Shown here: in pieces, positions 44,734 through 52,454 of the stretch
Numbering within the stretch: the stretch's first letter is position 1
How the letters are laid out: the number at the start of each line of letters is the position of its first letter
Origin: Bradyrhizobium sp. 170
GTDB taxonomy: Bacteria > Pseudomonadota > Alphaproteobacteria > Rhizobiales > Xanthobacteraceae
DNA length: 64,000 nucleotides
Direction: 5' to 3'
Assembly (NCBI RefSeq): GCF_023101085.1
Contig: NZ_CP064703.1
Location: forward strand, 372,001 to 436,000
Notes under the pieces: generated by a model
Database searches by the model: none
What the model saw: only the letters and a program-made list of their open reading frames with translations
Told to the model about the DNA's origin: nothing
Translations under genes and position numbers: made by a program

Positions 44734-45042
44734 TTACCGCGAATTGCTGCCGCGGCTGTGCGCGGTCTGCGCATTCCAGCTACTCCAGCTCACGCTGGCG
44801 AGGCTTCGCTGGTCCGTCGCAAGCGGCCGACGGGTCTGTCGCTCATAGGCGCCGATGATGTGCTGCGACTGCCGGATCTTCTGCTCGAGTTCGGCAATCG
44901 CCTTCTGCGTCTTGCCGGTCCTGCTCGATTGGGCAGGCTCGCCCACCGTGAACCTCGCGGTCTCGATGTTCTTCAAGGTCTCGCGAAGCTTCTTGAGCTG
45001 GGCGCGGTGCCACGCAATGGCGCTGTCACTGTCTACCGGCAT
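44734..45042 (-). CDS. Conserved-looking coiled-coil small protein
   Basis: A 102-residue protein, with AGGAGGG 7 bases before the ATG. Residues 5-70 are helical with charged heptads (AWHRAQLKKLRETLKNIE and KTQKAIAELEQKIRQSQH), so it may form a coiled coil. The last 25 residues are Ser/Arg-rich and less ordered. It has no known family or function, but start signal and composition support a real gene. Confidence 0.6.
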   Translation of the reverse strand: MPVDSDSAIAWHRAQLKKLRETLKNIETARFTVGEPAQSSRTGKTQKAIAELEQKIRQSQHIIGAYERQTRRPLATDQRSLASVSWSSWNAQTAHSRGSNSR

Positions 45043-45297
45043 GCAAACCCTCCTGATTCGTGGCCGAATCTAGCACGCATCGGGCAAGTTGGGCCAAGGG
45101 GTGGGCGGCCGCTGGGTCATCGGGGCCACCGGTTTCGTGCGGCGCGGTTTGGACGTTCCCGATTTCGGCCCTTTTTTGCCATCGAAGCGACCGCGGGCGA
45201 GCCTTCAAACAACAAACTTGCATGGCGATCTGTGCTCAGCGCGGTCCCTCTTATCGTCTTGGCGGCAGAATGCCGGCCCGGCGCAATGGAGCGTGCG

Positions 45298-45495
45298 ATG
45301 AGCGAAGTTGAGTTCGATCGAACTGTCGATGCCGTGCGGAAGGAAATCGCGCCTGCATCGGCGTTGTATTCGTTGACGGGGTTGCGGGCTTCCGCCTGGC
45401 GGGCGAAGGCCGCCGACGACAAGCCCACGTCCCGACGCCACGCTCCCATGGCCAGGATTCGTCACGTAGGCGAGGGGCGGAAGCGATACAGGTAA
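45298..45495 (+). CDS. Small hypothetical protein (65 aa)
   Basis: ATG 45298 opens a 65-residue frame whose first 40 residues look like a protein (MSEVEFDRTVDAVRKEIAPA, then SALYSLTGLR); ATG at 45286 would add four residues. The end is basic. It is followed 18 bases later by the gene at 45514, possibly in one transcript. Function is unknown. Confidence 0.4.
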   Translation: MSEVEFDRTVDAVRKEIAPASALYSLTGLRASAWRAKAADDKPTSRRHAPMARIRHVGEGRKRYR

Positions 45496-45513
45496 AACGA
45501 GACAGGTGAGCTA

Positions 45514-45783
45514 ATGGAACGATCAGTGTTCGAAATCGTGAAGGCGCCGCTGGGTTGGTCGGTATTTGCCGACAACGTCAAGATCGGCGGCGTCTACGAT
45601 TCGCGAGGCGCCGCCCTCGAAGCCGCCGCACTGGCCGCATCCTATTCCATCAGCGACGGCGTCGGCGTTCAGATCAACGTGCCCGGCGCGGAAGAAGAAA
45701 AGCCGAGATGGGCTGTCGCGTTTGATATCGCGAGCTCCATCCTGCCAACGAGGAGCGGGCGCGAGCGGGGCGGCTCACGGTAA
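45514..45783 (+). CDS. Small hypothetical protein (89 aa)
   Basis: An 89-residue protein following ACAGGTGAGCTA. Residues 1-50 form a DUF2188-like alpha/beta unit: a short strand (RSVFEIVKAPLGWSVFADNV) and GGVYDSRGAALEAAALAASY, as in small proteins that hold a nucleic acid or metabolite. The C-terminus is less regular. No catalytic residues are apparent. It is probably a small cytosolic protein of unknown role. Confidence 0.55.
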   Translation: MERSVFEIVKAPLGWSVFADNVKIGGVYDSRGAALEAAALAASYSISDGVGVQINVPGAEEEKPRWAVAFDIASSILPTRSGRERGGSR

Positions 45784-45927
45784 AGCCCGTGTGAAGGCAA
45801 TCGCTCGACTTTGACTGACAGCCTCCACTGCCTGGGAGGACTTTCAAACTAGCATGAGATTGTCCACGCAGTCGCGAGCCATGCGTGGATCGACACTGGC
45901 CGCCGTCGGTTTTCCGCCGGCGGCCTT

Positions 45928-46503
45928 TCATTTTACATCGTCGAACGGCGACACCACAGGGCTGCCGACGCGCATCCGCTTGATACGGCGCACCGCCATC
46001 GGCGCGCCGTCGGACTGGTACTGCAGTTCGTATTTCTTGCCGTTCTTGTCGGTCGCCGTGCAGTTGATGCTGGAAAGTTCGAGCGTCACGAAGTTGCCGA
46101 CCTGCTTGCAGAGGCCGGCGGTCGATTCGACTGACGGCACCGGCAGGCCGTCGGCCTTCGGCCTGTCCTTGGATTTCAGCAGCATCCGGTCGATCGGCAG
46201 TTCGTACAGATTGGCCTCCGGCCTTCGCCCATTGTCGCCGGAGAACGTGATGATGTGGCTGTCGTCGCCGGGATCGTCGAGCGCCACGGTAAAATTCGCC
46301 CGGCCTTCCTCGGTCTGGAAGAAAGCAACGGCCCGGCAGGCAAAATCCCGTCCCGCGACCTTGAGCGTGCGGCACTTGCCGGACATCATCGCGAAGATGA
46401 CGGTATCGGGCTCTTGCCGCTGAAGTTCGTCCGAGGCGCGGGCCGGCATTGCAATGAGAATGATGGCAAGGGCGAAAGCCTGCCGGCAAAGCTTCATGGT
46501 CAT
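45928..46503 (-). CDS. Secreted hypothetical protein
   Basis: From ATG 46503 (ATG 46497 is two codons later) the product has 191 residues. A signal peptide (KLCRQAFALAIILIAMPARA) precedes a beta-rich mature domain with paired cysteines: KCRTLK, FACRAVAFF, LCKQVG and NCTAT. The pattern suggests two disulfides in the periplasm. No family is recognised. It is convergent with the small gene at 45514 and lies 102 bases downstream of acdR on the same strand. Confidence 0.6.
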   Translation of the reverse strand: MTMKLCRQAFALAIILIAMPARASDELQRQEPDTVIFAMMSGKCRTLKVAGRDFACRAVAFFQTEEGRANFTVALDDPGDDSHIITFSGDNGRRPEANLYELPIDRMLLKSKDRPKADGLPVPSVESTAGLCKQVGNFVTLELSSINCTATDKNGKKYELQYQSDGAPMAVRRIKRMRVGSPVVSPFDDVK

Positions 46504-46605
46504 GCCCGGTTGATAGGACATGGCGCGCTGTGTGACCAGAGTCTCGCAAGGTTCCGGAAGCGCACCAGGGTAAGATAGCCTCTGTTTTGCGGTGCCAACC
46601 GGCAA

Positions 46606-47070
46606 TCAGAAATCGAGCGGCGCGTTGTCGACCACTTCCTTCATGACGAAGAAGGTCCGGGTCTGGCGGACGCCCGGCAGCGCGATCAATTGTTCGCCAT
46701 GAATGCGGTTGAAATCCTCCATGTCGCCGACGCGGATCTTGAGGAAGTAGTCGAAATCTCCGGCCACCAGATGGCAATCCAGCACGAATTTCAGTTGCGC
46801 GATCGCCCGTTCGAAGGCGGCAAAGCTTTCCGGCGTGGAGCGGTCGAGCACGACGCCGACCATGACGAGGGCTCCCTTCCCGACCTTGCGCGGCGCCACC
46901 ATCGCCCTGACCTGGGCGATGACCCCCTCGTCGAACAGGCGTTGGGTGCGCCGGTGACAGGTTGCGGCGCTGACGCCGGCCGTTTCAGCCAGCTCGGCAT
47001 TGGTCAGCCGGCCGCTATTCTGCAGCAAACGCAATATCTTAAGGTCGATGCGGTCGAGTCTGCCGGCCAT
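46606..47070 (-). CDS. acdR: Lrp/AsnC-type regulator of ACC deaminase
   Basis: From ATG 47070 the product has 154 residues. The DNA-binding helix-turn-helix (LDRIDLKILRLLQNSGRLTN, then LAETAGVSAATCHRRTQRL) is followed by the RAM ligand domain (LDCHLVAGDFDYFLKIRV). It is divergent from acdS, the classical AcdR-AcdS arrangement in which AcdR activates the deaminase gene when ACC is present. The frame stays open upstream, but conservation begins at this ATG. Confidence 0.85.
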   Translation of the reverse strand: MAGRLDRIDLKILRLLQNSGRLTNAELAETAGVSAATCHRRTQRLFDEGVIAQVRAMVAPRKVGKGALVMVGVVLDRSTPESFAAFERAIAQLKFVLDCHLVAGDFDYFLKIRVGDMEDFNRIHGEQLIALPGVRQTRTFFVMKEVVDNAPLDF

Positions 47071-47111
47071 GAAAGAATCTCTCGGATAAGTACGGGATAT
47101 TGGATGAAAAC

Positions 47112-47152
47112 CTAATGTTATCCAAGAAAAGCGCAAGCTACGCATATATTAG
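47112..47152. promoter_or_regulatory. Candidate AcdR operator in the acdR-acdS gap
   Basis: Inverted arms CTAAT (47112-47116) and ATTAG (47148-47152) with an AT-rich core (ATATATTAG) stand in the middle of the 159-base divergent gap. Lrp-type regulators bind such imperfect AT-rich dyads. No -35/-10 pair was identified with confidence. Confidence 0.35.
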
Positions 47153-47229
47153 TGGCCCACTTTGGGAGCACTTTTCCTGCGTCCGGTGATAGGGCGTCTC
47201 CGGACATCAGGCCATCAACGGGGACGTCA

Positions 47230-48243
47230 ATGCTGGAAAAATTCGAACGCTATCCACTTACCTTCGGACCCACCCATGTCGAGAAGCTGGAGCGGCTCTC
47301 GCAGCATCTCGGCGGCCAGGTCGAACTTTACGCCAAGCGCGAGGACTGCAATTCGGGTCTGGCCTTCGGCGGCAACAAGCTGCGCAAGCTCGAATACATC
47401 ATCCCCGATGCGATCGCTTCCAATGCCGACACGCTGGTCTCGATCGGCGGCGTGCAGTCCAACCACACCCGCATGGTCGCAGCCGTTGCGGCCAAGATCG
47501 GCATGAAGTGCCGCCTGGTGCAGGAAAGCTGGGTGCCGCACGAGGACGCCGTCTACGACCGCGTCGGCAACATTCTGCTCAGCCGCGTCATGGGCGCGGA
47601 CGTGCAGCTGGTGGACGAAGGTTTCGACATCGGCATTCGCCAAAGCTGGGAAGAGGCGATCGCGGACGTGAAGGCGAAGGGCGGCAAGCCCTATGCGATC
47701 CCGGCCGGCGCCTCCGTGCACAAATATGGCGGGCTCGGCTATGTCGGTTTCGCCGAGGAGGTCAGGGCACAGGAGAAGGAGCTCGGCTTCGCTTTCGACT
47801 ACATCGTGGTCTGCACGGTCACCGGCTCGACCCACGCCGGCATGCTGGTGGGATTTGCCAAAGATGGCCGCGCGCGCAAGGTGATCGGCATCGACGCTTC
47901 CTTCACCCCGGCCCAGACCAAGGCCCAGGTGCTCGACATCGCCCGCGGCACCGCCGCCCTCGTTGAATTGGGCCAGGGGATCGTCGAGGACGACGTCGTC
48001 CTGATCGAGGACTATGCCTATCCGGCCTATGGCGTTCCTTCGCAGGAAACCAAGGAAGCCATCCGGCTCTGCGCGCGCCTCGAAGGCATGATCACCGATC
48101 CCGTCTACGAGGGGAAATCCATGCAGGGCATGATCGACCTTGTGAACAAGGGCTACTTCCCGAAAGGATCGAAGGTGCTCTACGCCCATCTTGGCGGTGC
48201 GCCCGCCATCAACGGATACGCCTACACATTCCGCAACGGATGA
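47230..48243 (+). CDS. acdS: 1-aminocyclopropane-1-carboxylate deaminase
   Basis: A 337-residue PLP enzyme, exactly the classical length. Start ATG 47230 follows GGGGACGTCA; the frame stays open upstream but carries no homology. The PLP lysine is K50 in [10 protein letters not shown], and QSNHTR follows near 76-81. Residues E294 and L321 match the positions that separate true ACC deaminases (E295, L322 in the usual numbering) from D-cysteine desulfhydrases. The enzyme cleaves the ethylene precursor ACC to ammonia and 2-oxobutanoate, lowering plant ethylene and favouring root association or nodulation. It is controlled by the divergent acdR. Confidence 0.95.
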   Translation: MLEKFERYPLTFGPTHVEKLERLSQHLGGQVELYAKREDCNSGLAFGGNKLRKLEYIIPDAIASNADTLVSIGGVQSNHTRMVAAVAAKIGMKCRLVQESWVPHEDAVYDRVGNILLSRVMGADVQLVDEGFDIGIRQSWEEAIADVKAKGGKPYAIPAGASVHKYGGLGYVGFAEEVRAQEKELGFAFDYIVVCTVTGSTHAGMLVGFAKDGRARKVIGIDASFTPAQTKAQVLDIARGTAALVELGQGIVEDDVVLIEDYAYPAYGVPSQETKEAIRLCARLEGMITDPVYEGKSMQGMIDLVNKGYFPKGSKVLYAHLGGAPAINGYAYTFRNG

Positions 48244-48296
48244 CTGCGGCGACTTACGCGTGTTGATTCTGGTTCGAGTTGGAGACGGATGCTCCT

Positions 48297-48440
48297 AACC
48301 TCGCCCCGCTTGCGGGGAGAGGTCGGATCGCATCGCAGATGCGATCCGGGTGAGGGGATACAGGTCTTCCAATTGGCACCGACTTCGCGGAAGCACCCCT
48401 CACCCCGACCCTCTCCCCGCAAGAGCGGGGCGAGGGAGAG
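48297..48440. repeat. Nested palindromic repeat between acdS and recQ
   Basis: Three hairpins occur in 140 bases: CCCCGC-TT-GCGGGG near 48304-48317, a perfect 10-bp stem GGATCGCATC/GATGCGATCC at 48325-48347, and CTCTCCCCGC with GCGGGGCGAG at 48411-48434. The outer parts (TGAGGGG and CCCCTCA) pair across the whole element. It lies between two convergent genes and probably acts as a terminator for both. Confidence 0.75.
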
Positions 48441-48472
48441 GTCGGCACCTCCGCGTCGTCCTATCTAACAGC

Positions 48473-50329
48473 CTACGCGTCGGCCGCCCGCACCAGTGCG
48501 AGCAGCTCGTCGCCGTAATGCTCGAGCTTCTTGTCGCCGATGCCGGCGATGTTGCGAAGCTCGTTGAGCGTCGAAGGTCGTGCGGCGGCGATGCCGTCGA
48601 TCGTGGAATCATGCAGCACGACATAGGCCGGCACGCCTCGCTGGCGCGCGATATCGGCGCGCCAGGCCCGCAGCGCCGCCTGCAGGCCGGCGTCGGCGGG
48701 CTTGGTCTCGGCGCGCGGCGCCAGATCGCCGCGCCTTGATTTGGCGCGGCTGGCGCGGATGCGCGTGCCGGGCGCCGCCTCGCGCAGCATCACTTCGGTT
48801 TCGCCTTTCAGGACGCCGCGTGCGCTCTCCGTCAGCTTCAACGCGCCAAAGGCTTCGCTGTCGGCCTTGAGATGGCCCATGGCGACCAATTGGCGGATCA
48901 CGGCGCGCCATTGCTTCTCATTGAGATCGTTGCCGATGCCGAACACGGATAGCTTGTCGTGGCCGAATTGCGTGACGCGCTCGGTCATGCGGCCGACCAG
49001 CACGTCGATCAGGTGCATGGCGCCAAAACGTTGCCCGGTGCGGTAGGCACAGGACAAAAGTTTTTGGGCGGCTACCTTGCCGTCGCGAAGCTGCGGCGGC
49101 GACAGGCAGTTGTCGCAATTGCCGCAACTGCCTGCGTGCACGGCTTCGCCGAAATAGCCGAGCAGCCGGCCGCGCCGGCAGCCCGCGGTTTCCGCCAGCG
49201 CCACCAGCGCATCAAGCTTGCCGATCGACACGCGCTTGAACGCGTCGGCTCCGGTGGACTCGTCGATCATGCGGCGCTGCTGCACGATGTCGGACAGGCC
49301 ATAGGCCATCCATGCGCTGGAGGGTTTGCCGTCGCGCCCGGCGCGTCCGGTTTCCTGGTAATAGGCCTCGATGCTTTTCGGCAGGTCGAGATGCGCGACA
49401 AACCGTACGTCCGGCTTGTCGATGCCCATCCCGAACGCGATGGTGGCGACGATGACGACGCTGTCCTCGTTGATGAAGCGATCCTGGTTGCGGGCACGCA
49501 AGCCTGCATCAAGTCCGGCGTGGTAGGGCAGGGCCGGGATGCCGGCGCTGGTCAGGGCTGCCGCGGTATCCTCGACCTTGGCGCGCGACAGGCAATAGAC
49601 GATGCCGGCGTCGCCCGCGTGGCGTTCGCTGATGAAGGCCTTGAGCTGAGACGGGGCGTTCTGCTTTTCGACGATCTCATAACGAATATTCGGGCGGTCG
49701 AAACTCGCGACAAAGCTCGGCGCACCGGCTAGCCCGAGCCGGGCGATGATTTCCTTGCGCGTCATCTCGTCGGCGGTCGCGGTCAGTGCGATGCGCGGCA
49801 CGTCCGGAAAGCGTTCGGCGATCACCGACAGCCCGATATATTCGGGGCGAAAGTCATGCCCCCATTGCGACACGCAATGCGCCTCGTCGATCGCGAACAG
49901 CGCGATATTGGCTTGGCCGAGCAAGGCAAGGCAACGTGGCGTCAGAAGCCGCTCGGGCGCGACGTAGAGCAGGTCGAGGTCGCCGGCGAGCAGCCGCCGC
50001 TCGACTTCCGAGGCTTCGTCAAACGATAGCGTCGAGTTCAACACCGCCGCGTTGACGCCGGCCTCCAGCAGTCCCGCGACCTGGTCGCGCATCAGCGCGA
50101 TCAGCGGCGACACCACGATGCCGCAACCTTCGCGCAACAAGGACGGCAGTTGATAGCACAGCGATTTGCCGCCGCCGGTCGGCATCAGCACCAGGCAGTT
50201 GCCGCCGTCCGTGACGTGCCGGACGATTTCCTCCTGCGCGCCGCGGAAGGCGGGCAGGCCGAATACCGAGTTCAGCACCGACAGCGCATCAGGAACACTG
50301 TCGCGGTGAAGGGCGGCGGGAGCAGCCAT
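48473..50329 (-). CDS. recQ: ATP-dependent DNA helicase RecQ
   Basis: A 618-residue protein with all RecQ parts in order: GAQEEIVRHV (motif 0 region), Walker A MPTGGGKSLCYQLP, DEAH box IDEAHCVSQWGHDFRPEY, motif VI QETGRAGRDGKPS, RecQ-Ct zinc site (CRRGRLLGYFGE then CGNCDNC) and a C-terminal HRDC domain (near 545-610). It unwinds 3'-5' in recombination and replication fork repair. The length is usual. It has no operon partner. Confidence 0.95.
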   Translation of the reverse strand: MAAPAALHRDSVPDALSVLNSVFGLPAFRGAQEEIVRHVTDGGNCLVLMPTGGGKSLCYQLPSLLREGCGIVVSPLIALMRDQVAGLLEAGVNAAVLNSTLSFDEASEVERRLLAGDLDLLYVAPERLLTPRCLALLGQANIALFAIDEAHCVSQWGHDFRPEYIGLSVIAERFPDVPRIALTATADEMTRKEIIARLGLAGAPSFVASFDRPNIRYEIVEKQNAPSQLKAFISERHAGDAGIVYCLSRAKVEDTAAALTSAGIPALPYHAGLDAGLRARNQDRFINEDSVVIVATIAFGMGIDKPDVRFVAHLDLPKSIEAYYQETGRAGRDGKPSSAWMAYGLSDIVQQRRMIDESTGADAFKRVSIGKLDALVALAETAGCRRGRLLGYFGEAVHAGSCGNCDNCLSPPQLRDGKVAAQKLLSCAYRTGQRFGAMHLIDVLVGRMTERVTQFGHDKLSVFGIGNDLNEKQWRAVIRQLVAMGHLKADSEAFGALKLTESARGVLKGETEVMLREAAPGTRIRASRAKSRRGDLAPRAETKPADAGLQAALRAWRADIARQRGVPAYVVLHDSTIDGIAAARPSTLNELRNIAGIGDKKLEHYGDELLALVRAADA

Positions 50330-50568
50330 GGGGATTATGTCGTCCGATCGGGGTTCGCGCGCAGGCGCTCTTGAGGCAGGAAGTCGAGATTACCATCGAT
50401 CATGGCACGTCCAATCCAGATTCGACACTCCCACCGGTGCGCGGCCGTGCGGGCTCCCTGCAGGGCAGACTTGCGGTAATTGATGCTTCCACGGGTGAAC
50501 AGCGGCGGGTGAACTGTGTTAAAATACAACCCAACAGCTATAAACGCAAAGGGAGCGCAAGGGACCGC

Positions 50569-51960
50569 ATGACGGGACCGTCCCGAATTGTCGTCAGCAT
50601 CGTTGCCGTCGTGCTGCTTGGCGGCGCGGCGGCTGCCTTTGCAATCGTGTGGCGCCCGGCGATTGCGGCGGTCGAGCCGCCCGGGCCGCAGGCCTTCGAT
50701 GCCGCTCTCGTCAAACGAGGTCGCGACCTGGCGGCGATCGGCAATTGCGACAGTTGTCATACCGTGCGCGGGGCTAAGAACTTTGCCGGCGGCCTGCCGG
50801 TGCCGACCCCGTTCGGTACGATCTTCTCCTCGAACATCACGCCGGATGCGGAGACGGGAATCGGGCGATGGTCGGAAGCCGCGTTTCAGCGCGCGATGCG
50901 CTCTGGCGTCAATCGTGAAGGGCAGCACCTTTATCCGACATTCCCGTACGACCACTTCACCAATGTCAGCGACGAGGATGACCGGGCACTCTATGCGTTC
51001 CTGATGACGCGGCAGCCCGTCCGCGCGCCGGCGCGCGAAAACCAGCTTTCCTTCCCGTTCAACCAGCGGTTTGCCATTGCCGGATGGAAATTGCTTTTCC
51101 TTCGTCACGGCACCTATCAGCCTGATCCCAAGCAAAGCGCCGAGTGGAACCGCGGCGCCTATCTGGTCGAGGGGTTGGCGCATTGCGGTGCCTGCCACAC
51201 GCCACGCAATGCGCTGGGTGCTGAACGCAGCAGCGCGCAATTTGCCGGCGGCGATGTCGACAACTGGCACGCCTATGCGCTCAACGATCGGTCCCACGCG
51301 CCGGTGCCCTGGGATGCTGATGCCCTGTTCGCTTATTTGCGTGACGGCTGGCACCCAGACCACGGCACGGCGCGCGGGCCGATGGCGGAGGTGGTCAGTA
51401 ATCTGTCCTCGGTTCCGTCAAGCGACGTCCGCGCGATCGCGGTCTACATGGCCGGCGTATCGGGAACGCCGACGCCGGATCGCAAACGTCAGGGCGAGGC
51501 CGCGCTGGAACAAGCCAAGTCGTCTGCCAAGCCATCTTCAGTCAAGTCACCTTCGGTCCCCGCTTCCCAAACCAACACGGCCGGTGCGTCGATCTATGCC
51601 GCTGCCTGCGCGTCATGCCATGCGAGCGGACGGCCGCTGCCTTATGGCGGGGTCAATCTGGCGCTCAGTACCGCGATCGCCAGCCCCGATCCGCGCAATC
51701 TCGCCAATATCGTGCTGTCCGGCGTCCAGGCCATCGAAGGCGAACGCAGCCCGATCATGCCCGGATTTGCCGCCAGCATGACCGATGCGCAGGTTTCGGC
51801 CTTGTTGAACTATCTGCGCGCGGGGTTCAGCAACCAACCGCCATGGTCTGGCGTTGAAAAGACGGTTCAAGATGCACGCCGCGCGCAGACTGCATTTCTC
51901 CAGACATCGCCCGCGCCGCGCAGCGCGCCCACCGATTCTCAGCAGCGAGAAAAGCCATGA
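50569..51960 (+). CDS. Three-haem membrane cytochrome c
   Basis: From ATG 50569 the product has 463 residues: one N-terminal membrane anchor (VVSIVAVVLLGGAAAAFAIV) and three class I haem sites, CDSCH near 62, CGACH near 206 and CASCH near 346. The last domain is separated by a Ser/Pro/Lys linker. Such tri-haem subunits serve alcohol, aldehyde and related dehydrogenases. Its stop overlaps the next start (ATGA), placing it as the electron acceptor of the molybdenum hydroxylase downstream. The large upstream extension of the frame (from 50371) is not used. Confidence 0.87.
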   Translation: MTGPSRIVVSIVAVVLLGGAAAAFAIVWRPAIAAVEPPGPQAFDAALVKRGRDLAAIGNCDSCHTVRGAKNFAGGLPVPTPFGTIFSSNITPDAETGIGRWSEAAFQRAMRSGVNREGQHLYPTFPYDHFTNVSDEDDRALYAFLMTRQPVRAPARENQLSFPFNQRFAIAGWKLLFLRHGTYQPDPKQSAEWNRGAYLVEGLAHCGACHTPRNALGAERSSAQFAGGDVDNWHAYALNDRSHAPVPWDADALFAYLRDGWHPDHGTARGPMAEVVSNLSSVPSSDVRAIAVYMAGVSGTPTPDRKRQGEAALEQAKSSAKPSSVKSPSVPASQTNTAGASIYAAACASCHASGRPLPYGGVNLALSTAIASPDPRNLANIVLSGVQAIEGERSPIMPGFAASMTDAQVSALLNYLRAGFSNQPPWSGVEKTVQDARRAQTAFLQTSPAPRSAPTDSQQREKP

Positions 51961-52454
51961 TGACATTGAAGGTCAACGGTCGGGAGCATCAGGTGGATGC
52001 CGATCCGGATACGCCGCTGCTCTATGTGTTGCGCGAAGACATCAAGCTCAACGCCGCCAAATTCGGCTGCGGACTGGGCCAATGCGGCGCATGCACGGTG
52101 ATCGTCGACGGCAAGGCCGTGCTCTCCTGCGTGACGCCGATGATTTTGCTGGAAGGCAAGCAGGTAACGACGCTCGAGGGCCTCGGCACGGCGTCGGAGC
52201 CCGCGCCGATCCAACGCGCCTTTATGGAAGAGCAGGCAGCGCAATGCGGTTACTGCATCGCCGGAATCATGATGCGGGCGCAGGCCCTTCTGCAGAGAAA
52301 TTCCAGGCCGACCAATGAACAGATCAGCTCCGAGCTTGAGCCTCATCTATGTCGTTGCGGCACCCACATGCGCATCCTGCGCGCGGTGCGTCGCGCGGCG
52401 AGGCTGATGGACAGCGCGGATGCGTCGTCGACGGCCGACGGGAGAGCCCGATGA
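51957..52454 (+). CDS. 2Fe-2S subunit of a xanthine dehydrogenase-family enzyme
   Basis: A 165-residue protein with a plant-type ferredoxin cluster motif CGLGQCGACTVIVDGKAVLSC (residues 38-58) and an all-helical second cluster motif CGYCIAGIM, HLCRCGTH. It resembles the small subunit of isoquinoline 1-oxidoreductase and related aldehyde dehydrogenases. It overlaps the cytochrome gene by four bases upstream and the large subunit gene by four bases downstream. It would pass electrons from the molybdenum centre to the cytochrome c. Confidence 0.92.
   Translation: MMTLKVNGREHQVDADPDTPLLYVLREDIKLNAAKFGCGLGQCGACTVIVDGKAVLSCVTPMILLEGKQVTTLEGLGTASEPAPIQRAFMEEQAAQCGYCIAGIMMRAQALLQRNSRPTNEQISSELEPHLCRCGTHMRILRAVRRAARLMDSADASSTADGRAR

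Noticed and set aside
47227..48189. Minus-strand open frame of 320 codons opposite acdS
   Set aside because: acdS is unmistakable on the plus strand.
48297..48440. Riboswitch or structured regulatory RNA
   Set aside because: The hairpins are simple G/C palindromes between two convergent genes, better explained as a repeat and terminator.
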